A DNA stretch of 35,234 nt, from positions 1-35,234 of the IMG/VR virus record IMGVR_UViG_3300017767_000050; one strand, written 5' to 3'. The stretch comes from a virus. Positions within the stretch are counted from its first letter, which is position 1, and each line of letters opens with the position of its first letter. Below are positions 21,732-31,431 of the stretch, piece after piece. The position numbers were made by a program, and so were the translations under genes. The notes beneath the pieces are model-generated. The model saw only the letters and a list, made by a program, of their open reading frames with translations, did no database searches and was not told where the DNA came from.

Positions 21732-24700
21732 TCAATAAGAGCCGCCACTGGCACGGTCAATTTCATTAGCACGGTCAATTTGATTAAGACCTATAGCAAT
21801 TGAGTAGGCCTTTCTTACATCTTTTGTTATTACGTCTTGTCCTAGTTCCAAACCTCTATTACCGTTTGGATCAATGCCCTTTTCTACCAAATAATTAACT
21901 CGTTGTTCAACGGACATTTCTTTTAAAATACTTATTTCGGCAGGTTCGCTGAGTGCTCCGGCAACCATTTCCTCAATTGTTCCTCTAGTTCTAGTTTTAA
22001 AGTCTTTAATATCTCCTGGCATTGTGGAAACAGAGTCCGCATTGGCTATGCTAGTAGCCCCTTGAGCAAATACTTCTGTTAATTCTCCACCGGTAAGCCT
22101 AGATGACTCAAAGTCAGTCAAGTAAAGGTTCATGTCCTTTTTGTTATACAGGGGTAATTCAAAGTTGCCGCTTCTTATGCCCTCAACAATTTTTAATTTA
22201 AATGGATTACTGGCTGAAGACATTTTGAGAGCCTCAACTAAGTATCGGTCGTCAACACCCAATTCTGGATTATCAAATATTTTAGCCGTAACAGTGTCAT
22301 CAATTAAAACAGACATTCTGTCTCTGATTAAATCAAATTTGCTGTTGTTGGCATTCAAATATGAATCTATAAATTCATCCCTAGTTGCATTCGCATTAGG
22401 TAATAGGTCTGGCTCATTGCCAATTCTTTCTTGATACAGAGATTTCATTTCTTGAAGAAGCTCTTTGTAATCCGTGTACTGCTCACGAACTTCTCTAGCA
22501 AAACTTTCATCAAGTCTAACCTTTGTTATTCTATAGCCTAATAATCTTTGTCCAAGCTCTGCTTGGGTTAGCCGAGTTCCTGAAGGGCTTATTTTTTGAG
22601 CAAGCCTAACTGTTTCAAGTTGGAATTCTTTTGGGTTTGCCAATATAAAATTAGCAGTATCCTTCATAGTCCCTGGCATCATTTCTCTTCCTAGGACGGA
22701 AAGTAAATCTTCGGCTTTCGAGCGAAACAATCCTTCTGCATCTGGACCTAATTGTTTTGGGTCCCCTTTAATAACCTCTGAAAGTACGCTAAACATGGGA
22801 TTTCCTTCTCCGATAAACAGGTCATAAATTCTTTCGGGAAGGTCTTTGACAAACCTAGCTGGGTCGTTTATTAGGTCTTTAAACAATCCAGAAAATGTGG
22901 TAGCCGGAAGAATGTATTCAGACTGGATAGCATTTACAGTCATGGGGTCTTCTTTTGTCCTCTCCCTTAAAAGATTGTCTTTGTTCTTCATCCAAAAAGG
23001 AACATAAGAACGACTCAGGGCTGTTTGCATTTCCCTGTCATATCCTTCCTCTTCGTTACGGCTTCGAATTGCCGAAGTTGCACCAAGTGAAATCGCGAGC
23101 AATGCTGATAGAATATGGAAGCCACGCTTCCTTGACTCTGTTGCGTTAAACCTTCCTCCTTTAATTCTGTATTTTTTTCTTAACCATTCTTCATTGGCCT
23201 GAAGCATCTTAGCACCACCTACAGCCTGGTTGATTAAAGTTCTGGCCATGTCTGCGTTAAAGGATACAAATTGATTTAAAACACCAATCCTTGAAAGTGT
23301 ACCTATCTTTTTGTTTAATCTTTCATACTTTTGAGAACCCGCCAAAGTCATTTCTGCTGCAACTCTTTTTAGTTCACCAACGTTGCCCTCTATGCCTGGA
23401 AACATTTTAGTAAGAACTCTTTGGTTATTAACAAATACAGCTACCCTAGCGGCATTATCAACAATGTTGTACGCTTTAGATACTGGAGAAAGACTGCCCT
23501 TTAGTGCTTTTTGTATTAAGTCCTGTGGGTTGCTTTTCATCATATCAGCTATGGTTATGTTGTCAGAAAAAATTCCTAGTGAGACTAGCTCTTTGTACTC
23601 TTCTACGGCTTGAGCCCTTTGTGCCGGTGTCATTTTTGCAGATGAGCGTTGGTCAAGCCATTCGTATTCGTTTAGCCCAATCCTTACACCGTTAGCCCAT
23701 GATTTAGCATTGCTAAATGTAGGCAAAATTCCGTTCATCGCCATGTTTCCAATAGACCCAATAAGATTAACAGGCCAACTAGCAAGGTTAAGTAAAGTTT
23801 TTGAACCCTTCCAAATGGTAGTGCCACCCATGACTACGTTTAGTGCCTTTTGAAGAGCAGGGATGTTTACAAGAACTTCATTGTCCTCATTGAGGAGCTT
23901 TGCAATCTGTCCATTAACCCAACTATCAACGTATATACCCCTGTCCAAAAGATTTGTTCTTTGAAGTAATTTTTGATAGTTAGGAGCACCCGCTGGTACT
24001 TCCGTTTGGTTAATAAATACTTTACCAAAGGGAGAGTTAGGGTCTCCAGCAGCTCGTATAAAGATTTCGTTTAAATCCCTGTCTAGCATCAACCCAGCCT
24101 CAAGTCTTGCTACGTTTTGTTGGGTTATATTAGCTGCTTCTAGCCCAATTCCTTTTTTGTCCCAATACGTTGATTCGGCTGGTCCCATTTTTCTTTGAGA
24201 CATTAAAACGTTGGCGGTTACTGCATCTAAGTCATCAAGTGCTTGTGGCAGGTTAACAAGTCCACGCTGTGCTGCCCTGCCGGCAAAAGACTGTGACTCT
24301 TTTTCTGCATGTTCTGCCCGAGAAAGCTGGTCGGCTTTTTCATAAATTAGTTGTAGTTCATTCTGGGTTAATTCAAGATTAACTTGAGAAATATTTTCTT
24401 GGGCTTTTTTATATTTTTCAAACTCTAGATCGTATGCCGCTTTATCAAATCGGTCTCCAGTTAGCTCTGCTACTTCTTTTTTCTTTGCAACATCTGCCAT
24501 CAACACATTTAACTCTCTGTTGCGTTGCTCTAGTATTGATTTTTTTTGTCCTGTCCAATCTGTTTGAAGTCCACGAGATTCTTGAGTTAGTAATTTTTTT
24601 TCAACACCTGCTGGCCTTCCGGCACCTCCCATTATTAAGTCTTGTTCTCGTTTAACTAGTTGTGGAAATATGGAATTACGTCTTTCCGCTACAGAAAGCT

Positions 24701-27077
24701 TCCTAACTTCAGAGGGTCGCTTCCAGTTCATGTCTGTGAAAACGCCATATATGTTTGTTACATGGTTTTGCTCTACAATACTTTTTTGTATTGTATCAAC
24801 AAGCTCTTTGCGGGTAAATTGATCGCCCATTACGGGATCTCCATCTGGACCAATGATGTTGGCTATGTTAGCCTGTGATTGGTTTTTTATATTTCTATAT
24901 CCAATCAAGTCATTGGTTATTGCCTTTATTGACTCAGGAGGTTTGTTTTCTTTTGCAGAGTACCCGTTAAGCCACTTGTTTACGTCTCTTTCAATTTCGC
25001 TTCCGCTAAACTTAGATTTGTTAAACTTAGAATTTCCCCACTCAATGTAAGCAGCTATAGCATTTAGGTGCTTTGTACCGGATGCCACAACTGCTTTTTT
25101 GTAATTTAAGGATCTTTCAACCGCCCTAGCAGTTTCGTTATTAAGAGCAAAGGAAGGAGCAATTAATCTGTTAGTGAAGTCAACGGTCTTCTTCCAAGAA
25201 GACCTTTCGTCTTTAACCGTTTCAGATTTATCAAATGCTGTAAATGAATCAGACGCATCTTCTTTTATTTGTTGGTTGGCTCCATCTTCCATCATGTCGC
25301 CGTAAGCCCTTTTAACTTCTTTTATTTTGCCAAAATCTAAATCGGGTTGATCGGTCGAGGGCTTTTCAGAAAGATCACCTGTCTTAACAGATGCTCCAGA
25401 CTTGGGGTCCGAAAATACATCGGGGACACTGTCAGTCTTTTTAGCCTTAGATGGAGTTTTAGATAATAAACTCCAATCTATTCCCATCAATCTAGCGGCT
25501 TCTTCATTTGCCTGACGCTCCAAAGCAATGGACCTTGGGTCCATTAAGTCTTTGGGGTGAGTAATATCTTTTTGAAGATTTTTGTGACCAATTTCATGAG
25601 CAAAAATAAATTTTGCATATGTATCAGCATCGCCTAGCTCAACTTTAAATTTATCAAGGTCAATATTTTCAAAGACTTTAGCCTTTTGTTTAGACACTGG
25701 AAGGTCGTTTGCTTCTCCTCTTAGATAGGCTAAGTCGTTGTCCCAATCTTCTAAAATCTTTTTTTCGTTGTACCTGATTTGACCAGTCTGTTTATTTATT
25801 GCAGCCAAAGAATCAAGGCTTGTGTCCTTAACTGGATTGGGTCCGAGTGCCTTATCTGGTTGCTCGCCCCTTGCCCAAAGATCAAACCTTTCGCTATTCC
25901 TTAGGTTTTGGGGAGTATTAATATCTTTCCTAGAAACAGGAGCAGCAGCCTTTATTGACTGAAGTGCAGATGTTTGCTTTTTTACACTTTTCTCTAACTT
26001 AGATATAGCCGCATCATCAATTAAAGAATTTACGCTTTTAGCTAAGTTGTCAGCGGTTTCAGGACTTTCGTAGGCTAATCTGTTTATTTGTTGTTCGGTT
26101 GTTTCTCCAACTGGTGCCTTCTTAGATCTTTTCGCTATTGCACCCATAAGTTTGTTGGCTGCTACATCAAGTCCTGCTCCAAATCCCGCCCCAATGGCCA
26201 CGCCCTTTACAGTTTCTAAAGGAGTAGCAAACCTCTTTGTTCCTTCTTCATCTCCACCAAGTCGCATATCCGCCTGAACAGATACTGCACCAATTCCACC
26301 ACCTCTAAGAGCAGCATCTGCAACTCGACTTGAAACTCTTCCTCCAGTAAGTTTCTTGGTTATCGGTGCGTCAGAAGCTTTAGACAATGCAGTTAGTGCT
26401 TTAACAGATGGCGTAACTCCCTTGGCAAATGCCTTACTTGACATCTTTCTCATCGCCGCAGGAGCAACTGCCTGAGTGGTCTTAAGTCCTCCTTTTATTG
26501 CTGCTCCAGATGGAAACAAATTAACTATACCGGCGGCAAACGCCCGACCAAGGTTTATGTCTTGTCCTTCTATCTTTTGAGCCGCCAAAGAACCCAAGAA
26601 CCCACCAGCAAGTGATCCAACTGTGTATCCAGCAAGGATGCCAACGGGTCCTCCAAAGGCTCCAATTGCTGTTCCTAGGGCTTGCCCAGATAGACCCGTG
26701 GCTATTTCTGTCCCAAGGCCACCACCAAACTTAGCAACTTTAATTGCGTTTTCGGTTGTTATTAGGTCTGGGTTTTCTTCTTCAGCGGAACTTCCTAATC
26801 TGACTGTGCCTGCCCTAGGAGTATCTTCCAGTACAAGTTTAGACAAATCCCTAAAGCCATCGTCTTCAACGTCACCTGAGGCATCTGGTGGCCCCTCAGG
26901 GGCCATCTCTACCTTGTCGGATGACTGAATAGGATAATCAACATCAGTAGCACCATACTTTTCTCCTATTTTTAGGAGATTAGCTTTAACTTCTGGACTT
27001 TCATCGAAAGAATCAACACCGGTAATATTAACTCTTTTATCTCCTTCGGGAGTTTGAAAAATTACTTCTACTGCCAT
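21732..27077 (-). CDS. giant internal virion/ejection protein with zinc-peptidase motif
   Basis: The 1781-aa protein fits the very large internal proteins of podoviruses ejected with the genome. Residues 115-165 form a Gly-zipper hydrophobic region (GTAIGAFGGPVGILAGYTVG) suited to membrane insertion, and more Gly-rich patches occur around 258-310. HEIGH at 494-498 and ERQANEEAARLMGID at 520-534 match the zinc metallopeptidase pattern (HExxH plus a downstream Glu) of the ImmA/IrrE type. A long coiled-coil region follows, then amphipathic stretches (WPVNLIGSIGNMAMNGI). The combination resembles DarB-like polyvalent proteins. It may process proteins in the cell after injection; that is inferred. 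Confidence 0.82.
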   Translation of the reverse strand: MAVEVIFQTPEGDKRVNITGVDSFDESPEVKANLLKIGEKYGATDVDYPIQSSDKVEMAPEGPPDASGDVEDDGFRDLSKLVLEDTPRAGTVRLGSSAEEENPDLITTENAIKVAKFGGGLGTEIATGLSGQALGTAIGAFGGPVGILAGYTVGSLAGGFLGSLAAQKIEGQDINLGRAFAAGIVNLFPSGAAIKGGLKTTQAVAPAAMRKMSSKAFAKGVTPSVKALTALSKASDAPITKKLTGGRVSSRVADAALRGGGIGAVSVQADMRLGGDEEGTKRFATPLETVKGVAIGAGFGAGLDVAANKLMGAIAKRSKKAPVGETTEQQINRLAYESPETADNLAKSVNSLIDDAAISKLEKSVKKQTSALQSIKAAAPVSRKDINTPQNLRNSERFDLWARGEQPDKALGPNPVKDTSLDSLAAINKQTGQIRYNEKKILEDWDNDLAYLRGEANDLPVSKQKAKVFENIDLDKFKVELGDADTYAKFIFAHEIGHKNLQKDITHPKDLMDPRSIALERQANEEAARLMGIDWSLLSKTPSKAKKTDSVPDVFSDPKSGASVKTGDLSEKPSTDQPDLDFGKIKEVKRAYGDMMEDGANQQIKEDASDSFTAFDKSETVKDERSSWKKTVDFTNRLIAPSFALNNETARAVERSLNYKKAVVASGTKHLNAIAAYIEWGNSKFNKSKFSGSEIERDVNKWLNGYSAKENKPPESIKAITNDLIGYRNIKNQSQANIANIIGPDGDPVMGDQFTRKELVDTIQKSIVEQNHVTNIYGVFTDMNWKRPSEVRKLSVAERRNSIFPQLVKREQDLIMGGAGRPAGVEKKLLTQESRGLQTDWTGQKKSILEQRNRELNVLMADVAKKKEVAELTGDRFDKAAYDLEFEKYKKAQENISQVNLELTQNELQLIYEKADQLSRAEHAEKESQSFAGRAAQRGLVNLPQALDDLDAVTANVLMSQRKMGPAESTYWDKKGIGLEAANITQQNVARLEAGLMLDRDLNEIFIRAAGDPNSPFGKVFINQTEVPAGAPNYQKLLQRTNLLDRGIYVDSWVNGQIAKLLNEDNEVLVNIPALQKALNVVMGGTTIWKGSKTLLNLASWPVNLIGSIGNMAMNGILPTFSNAKSWANGVRIGLNEYEWLDQRSSAKMTPAQRAQAVEEYKELVSLGIFSDNITIADMMKSNPQDLIQKALKGSLSPVSKAYNIVDNAARVAVFVNNQRVLTKMFPGIEGNVGELKRVAAEMTLAGSQKYERLNKKIGTLSRIGVLNQFVSFNADMARTLINQAVGGAKMLQANEEWLRKKYRIKGGRFNATESRKRGFHILSALLAISLGATSAIRSRNEEEGYDREMQTALSRSYVPFWMKNKDNLLRERTKEDPMTVNAIQSEYILPATTFSGLFKDLINDPARFVKDLPERIYDLFIGEGNPMFSVLSEVIKGDPKQLGPDAEGLFRSKAEDLLSVLGREMMPGTMKDTANFILANPKEFQLETVRLAQKISPSGTRLTQAELGQRLLGYRITKVRLDESFAREVREQYTDYKELLQEMKSLYQERIGNEPDLLPNANATRDEFIDSYLNANNSKFDLIRDRMSVLIDDTVTAKIFDNPELGVDDRYLVEALKMSSASNPFKLKIVEGIRSGNFELPLYNKKDMNLYLTDFESSRLTGGELTEVFAQGATSIANADSVSTMPGDIKDFKTRTRGTIEEMVAGALSEPAEISILKEMSVEQRVNYLVEKGIDPNGNRGLELGQDVITKDVRKAYSIAIGLNQIDRANEIDRASGGSY

Positions 27078-27102
27078 TGATCATTTTTTTAAAATTTTGG
27101 AT

Positions 27103-28098
27103 CTATTGTGTGCGGTATTCTTCGCTTGGAATACTTTCACCAAGTTTTCTCTTTAAAATTGGTTCTATAACCCTAGCAATCATCGCGTCAATAGGATCAC
27201 CTCCGCTTCCACCTTTAGAGGTTAGTGCGGCTGCAAACTCTTTTCGTTTTGCGTCCTTTTCTTCATCTGTAAACAAAGGCTCTCCTTTTGAGTCTTTCCC
27301 CTCCAGTAGACTGTCAAAGGATCGAAGTGCCGTACTGCGATCATCTTTATCAATCCTTTGACCATTTATAAATAAAACCGTTTTTTCATTTCCTTGATCG
27401 TCAGTATATTTTGCAGTATACCTTTTGGCTCCAGGAAATGTTGAGTAAAACTCTCCTGCAAATTCACTAGGCTTATTTCCGCCTTGCTTTTTATACTCAT
27501 CAAGAGCAGCACCAAGGGAAGGTGTCACACGATTTCCTTCTGCGTCTGTTATGTTCATGGCCTCAATCGAAGCACTAGTAGCTCTGTCGTGTTTCTTTCC
27601 AGCCTTAAATTCTTCCCTGTCGCGTCTTTCCCCAGCTCTTGCTCCCAATAGACTCTTTTTTGCATTCATTCTGGATGCGGCAGCTTGTTTCTTTGCTATT
27701 TCATTTCGGGCTTGTGCTATTTGGTTAGCCCTCTTCGCAGCCTTACGCATAGCTTCTTCTTGTGCTAATCTGCTTTTTTCTCGTTGCTCATATTGGGCCA
27801 AGTCTCTCAATATTTCTCCTTGCTGAAGAATAGTTTCAGCGTCTAAATTGCCGTAGATACCCTTAATATCATCATCAGTCATTTCGTTACCAGACATCTC
27901 TCCGTATTTACGAATAACCTTAAGAGCAGATTCTTTCTTTAGCTTGTCCTCTTTTTTCTTTTGAAAAGATTTGAATCCGTCGCTAATGACTCCACCTAAA
28001 TCAGCAAGAGTTTTTTGCTTAATAGCAGCTGCTCTTTCAATGCCTGTGTAATCGTTCCTAAGAGCCTGTGGGTTTATCGGTGCTGATCTTTTAAACAT
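27103..28098 (-). CDS. coiled-coil internal virion protein, 331 aa
   Basis: A charged, helical protein with a long basic coiled coil (EQREKSRLAQEEAMRKAAKR and KKQAAASRMNAKKSLLG), then a short beta region (AKRYTAKYTDDQGNEKTVLF) and an acidic-basic C-terminus. It lies between two large virion proteins and ends 25 bases before the giant protein, the usual setting for gp14/gp15-like internal proteins. Specific function unknown. Confidence 0.65.
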   Translation of the reverse strand: MFKRSAPINPQALRNDYTGIERAAAIKQKTLADLGGVISDGFKSFQKKKEDKLKKESALKVIRKYGEMSGNEMTDDDIKGIYGNLDAETILQQGEILRDLAQYEQREKSRLAQEEAMRKAAKRANQIAQARNEIAKKQAAASRMNAKKSLLGARAGERRDREEFKAGKKHDRATSASIEAMNITDAEGNRVTPSLGAALDEYKKQGGNKPSEFAGEFYSTFPGAKRYTAKYTDDQGNEKTVLFINGQRIDKDDRSTALRSFDSLLEGKDSKGEPLFTDEEKDAKRKEFAAALTSKGGSGGDPIDAMIARVIEPILKRKLGESIPSEEYRTQ

Positions 28099-28125
28099 AA
28101 TCTATTTTACCAGTTTAATTTTTTG

Positions 28126-29970
28126 TTAGACTCCTAAAGCAAATTTAAGAAGAGAGCTAGCTACATTTGACCCTAAAGATGATTGACCCGATTGCCTACT
28201 AGCATCAGCAACCATTTGGGCGGTTTCTAATCCTATAGCATTACCGATGTCTGCACCTGCAATGTTTACGCCTTGAGCTGGGTCAATTCCAACTTGTTGT
28301 CCGACTCCCAAAATGTCTTGCAGTCCTCTGCTTTGCATAGATGAAGCCGTACCGTATCCTGCGTATGATCCTCGTGAGGTTCTGTTAGCAAGGTCGAGAT
28401 CTTTTAAGTAATTTCTGTGAGACTCTGCTTGGGTTCTGTTCATAATGTCTGCCAATAATGCGTTATCATCCCTTCTTCCCCTTCCCACATTTGTAGCAGA
28501 TGCGTTCTCTCGCATTTGCATTTTTTCAAAATCAGTAAGCCTACCAGCATCCCTTCGAAGTCGGTCTGCGGTTTGTGCTTCGGCTGCAGCTTGCCCTAAA
28601 ACGCCTTCAAGCATAGCGTTGTTTCGATCACCCATGCCGGTACCCTCTTGGCCCGTTAGTGCACGATAGTCGGTACCCATCTGGCTGGTTTGCCTTGGGT
28701 TAAGAACAGACTCCATGTCCATTACTCCGCTAAGGTAATCTTGCATTCCTCCTGGCATTTGCTGCTGTCCAGTGGCAGTTGGAAGAATTTTTCCCATTTG
28801 GAAATCAGATGTATATTGATCTGGCATTAACTCAGTTAGATACGGCATTATGTCCCGAAAACTACTAGAGTCAAACGTCCCATCGGCACCGGCGTCACCC
28901 TGTATTCCTTGTTCTCCCTGTATTCCCTGAATGCCTTGAGCACCGGTTGCACCGGTGGCTCCTGTAGCACCGGCTTCTCCTTGAAGTCCTTGAGCTCCTG
29001 TAGCCCCCGTTGCTCCTGTTGCTCCTGTTGCCCCTGTAGCTCCTGTAGCTCCTGTTGCTCCTGTGTCTCCTTGAATACCTTGTATGCCTTGAATGCCTTG
29101 AATACCTTGTAGACCAGTTTGACCCATAAGCCCTTGTATCCCTTGAAGTCCAGTATCTCCTTGAATACCTTGTATCCCTTGAAGTCCAGTATCTCCTTGA
29201 ATACCTTGTATCCCTTGTTCTCCTTGAATTCCCTGAATGCCTTGAGCTCCAGCCTCACCCGTGAGCCCCTGTATGCCTTGTATTCCTTGTTCTCCCTGAA
29301 GCCCCTGTAGGCCAGTATCTCCTTGAATACCTTGTATGCCTTGCAATCCAGTTTCTCCTTGAAGTCCCTGTATTCCTTGCTCTCCCTGAAGCCCCATTTC
29401 TTCGAATAAAGCCTGTAATTCTTCTTCTGTCATGTTATCTCCAAATCCACCTGTGTTGTTTAAAATTGACCCCCCTAAAATAGATAATATTTGCTGAGGA
29501 AGGTTGCCGTACTGTTGATTAGCTGGGTCAAAAGGGGCGTTTCCACCACCAACGTTTCCACCACTAAGTCTTCCACCACCTCCTCCACCTCCTGGATCTC
29601 CGCCAGAAATGTCTCCTACATCCGTATTAGATCCTCCATAGGGACCAGATCCTTCTTCAGAACTAAGTCCAGTTTCATTAATTGAATAATCTGTAGAATC
29701 AGAAGAGGCAGAAGAGGCAGAAGCATCTCCAGTTTCGGGAGGAACGTAAGCATCATCACCTTTTTGAATATATTGTTCAGGAATCGCAAAATCATCTTCA
29801 GAAAGACCGAAGTCACCAAGAACCCTTCGAATGCTATCACTATCAAGCTGACCAGCAAGAGCAAGCTCATCAAACTTGTCAAAAATTTCTTGCTCTTCCT
29901 CCTCGCTATATAAATCGTATCTCTGCCGATCTTCTTCGCCTGGATCTTGGTCTGTATCTCCGTTAGACAT
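28126..29970 (-). CDS. virion protein with collagen-like rod, 614 aa
   Basis: An acidic N-terminus ([15 protein letters not shown]), Gly-rich linkers, then about 56 uninterrupted Gly-x-y triplets at residues 193-361 (GIQG, GLQG, GDTG, GATG units). The 250-residue C-terminus ([21 protein letters not shown] and similar) looks like internal ejection proteins more than a receptor-binding tip. Collagen-like stretches in phages usually form trimeric fibre rods. Position between fibre and internal protein genes leaves both roles open: fibre-like rod or internal protein. Repeats here could expand or contract by slippage. Confidence 0.75.
   Translation of the reverse strand: MSNGDTDQDPGEEDRQRYDLYSEEEEQEIFDKFDELALAGQLDSDSIRRVLGDFGLSEDDFAIPEQYIQKGDDAYVPPETGDASASSASSDSTDYSINETGLSSEEGSGPYGGSNTDVGDISGGDPGGGGGGGRLSGGNVGGGNAPFDPANQQYGNLPQQILSILGGSILNNTGGFGDNMTEEELQALFEEMGLQGEQGIQGLQGETGLQGIQGIQGDTGLQGLQGEQGIQGIQGLTGEAGAQGIQGIQGEQGIQGIQGDTGLQGIQGIQGDTGLQGIQGLMGQTGLQGIQGIQGIQGIQGDTGATGATGATGATGATGATGATGAQGLQGEAGATGATGATGAQGIQGIQGEQGIQGDAGADGTFDSSSFRDIMPYLTELMPDQYTSDFQMGKILPTATGQQQMPGGMQDYLSGVMDMESVLNPRQTSQMGTDYRALTGQEGTGMGDRNNAMLEGVLGQAAAEAQTADRLRRDAGRLTDFEKMQMRENASATNVGRGRRDDNALLADIMNRTQAESHRNYLKDLDLANRTSRGSYAGYGTASSMQSRGLQDILGVGQQVGIDPAQGVNIAGADIGNAIGLETAQMVADASRQSGQSSLGSNVASSLLKFALGV
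28888..29394 (-). repeat. collagen-coding 9-bp and 18-bp repeats
   Basis: DNA repeats encode Gly-x-y units, including seven consecutive GAT (Gly-Ala-Thr) triplets at about 29008-29061 and [17 protein letters not shown] units elsewhere. Because the repeats are in register, a second reading frame (28848-29258) is also open; it is a by-product. A substrate for length variation. Confidence 0.85.
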
Positions 29971-29988
29971 ATTTATAATAGTATTTTT

Positions 29989-31431
29989 CTAGTGCAGTGC
30001 TACCCAAGCTCCGCTAGCGTAACCGTAAAACTTGTTTGCAGTTGTGTTGTAGATCATTTCTCCATTAGCAGGAGAAGATATTGCATTCATCTGCGTGGTA
30101 GTCATGCGAGGCATGAGGACACCACCTGTTGTAGATGTTACGGTTAGTGGAGCAGTAGGAGCAGTTTCTCCAATACCTACATTGCCGTTAGCTTTTATTT
30201 TTAAAGCAATTTTATCTACCGTTCCATCAAGGTTTGCATCAGTGGCTACAAAAAAACCATCATCGGCATCATTAGCAGGAACCTCTACACCAATATGACC
30301 AGAAGCACTTCCAGTTCCGTTCGTAGTAATGATAGCTCCACTTACAGATCCTCCTGGAGCAACGGCAGCAGGTTCTGATCCTTTTAAAATAAGGTCATCA
30401 TTTACCGATCCACCATCTCCAAATCTAGCTTCACCTACAACATGAAATTTATGAGTTGGAGTAGCAGTCCCAATACCTACATTGCCAGAGGAATCAATAC
30501 GCATTCTTTCAACCTCTCCTACGTGATGATTGTAAACCCCAATAGCTTGTCCTGCTGAACCAGTCCTAAATGCTATACCCGAAGGCATTGTTGAAGAGTT
30601 ACTAAATGTTCCTTCAGCAATTCCAGCTATAGATGCCGTTCCTAGTATATTTGACTCAGATCCTGATGTGTGGTTTGCACCAAAGTAAACTGATCCTAAG
30701 TGTTCATCAACAACAGTTGCTCCAGATGTGTTCCAGCTTTCTAGGGACATGCCTCCAGCCGCTGCAGGAGAAGTGTTGGCGTCTGATCTTTGGCCTCTAA
30801 CTGTAGCAATTCCTGCTTCTTGGTTTGCATCACTGTTGCGTACTAAAAGACCTACGCCATTAGCACTAACTTCTAATTCCTCAGATGGAGATGCAGTACC
30901 AATACCTACTCGGTTGTTAGATGAATCAACCTTAAGGGTAGTAGTATCAAACGTGACATCTCCAGAAGCTGCCAGCGTAGTAAACGATCCAGCCCCTGTA
31001 CCATCTACCTTTGAATCAGCGTAAGCCTTTATGCTCTGCTGTGTAGCTAATGACGTAGCAGAGTTAGAGGCCATGTTGTCCTCATCCAATATTGCCACCT
31101 CAGCAGGTGCAGCAGCACTGCCAGAAACATTACCAAGAGCCTTCATGTTGGCTAAGTTTTCTATCTTGGCTTTTGTAACATTACTGTCTGCAATCTTAGC
31201 CGTTGTTACATTACTGTCTGTAATTTTAGCAGTTATTACAGAGTTTGTTGCAAGCTTGGCATCAGTAATGCCAGCATCTTTTACAATTATTGCACCCGAG
31301 CTTATTTCTGTTGTAGCGTCGTCTACTGCACCAGTATTAAACGTTGCCGAGTTTATTAATGCGTTTAATTTAGCTGCTGTTACTTGATCGCCTGTGCTAA
31401 ATGAGTTACCTGTAGTAAATTTGTTTGCCAT
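29989..31431 (-). CDS. tail fibre / tail appendage protein, 480 aa
   Basis: The N-terminus (FTTGNSFSTGDQVTAAKLNAL) resembles phage fibre attachment regions. Residues 50-90 are repeats of AKITDSNVTTAKIADSNVT type. The body has the recurring NRVGIGTASPSEELEV / NVGIGTATPTHKFHV / NVGIGETAPTAPLTV units of beta-helical fibres. The C-terminus has VLMPRMTTTQMNAI and a Tyr/Asn-rich tip. It starts at the stop of the tail protein gene. Probably contacts the host receptor. Confidence 0.75.
   Translation of the reverse strand: MANKFTTGNSFSTGDQVTAAKLNALINSATFNTGAVDDATTEISSGAIIVKDAGITDAKLATNSVITAKITDSNVTTAKIADSNVTKAKIENLANMKALGNVSGSAAAPAEVAILDEDNMASNSATSLATQQSIKAYADSKVDGTGAGSFTTLAASGDVTFDTTTLKVDSSNNRVGIGTASPSEELEVSANGVGLLVRNSDANQEAGIATVRGQRSDANTSPAAAGGMSLESWNTSGATVVDEHLGSVYFGANHTSGSESNILGTASIAGIAEGTFSNSSTMPSGIAFRTGSAGQAIGVYNHHVGEVERMRIDSSGNVGIGTATPTHKFHVVGEARFGDGGSVNDDLILKGSEPAAVAPGGSVSGAIITTNGTGSASGHIGVEVPANDADDGFFVATDANLDGTVDKIALKIKANGNVGIGETAPTAPLTVTSTTGGVLMPRMTTTQMNAISSPANGEMIYNTTANKFYGYASGAWVALH

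Noticed and set aside
28848-29258. 136-aa minus-strand frame rich in KVFKEI and LQEL repeats
   Set aside because: It is the collagen repeat read in another frame; repeat periodicity keeps several frames open.
28888-29394. CRISPR array
   Set aside because: Repeats are contiguous and in-frame Gly-x-y codons with no spacers.
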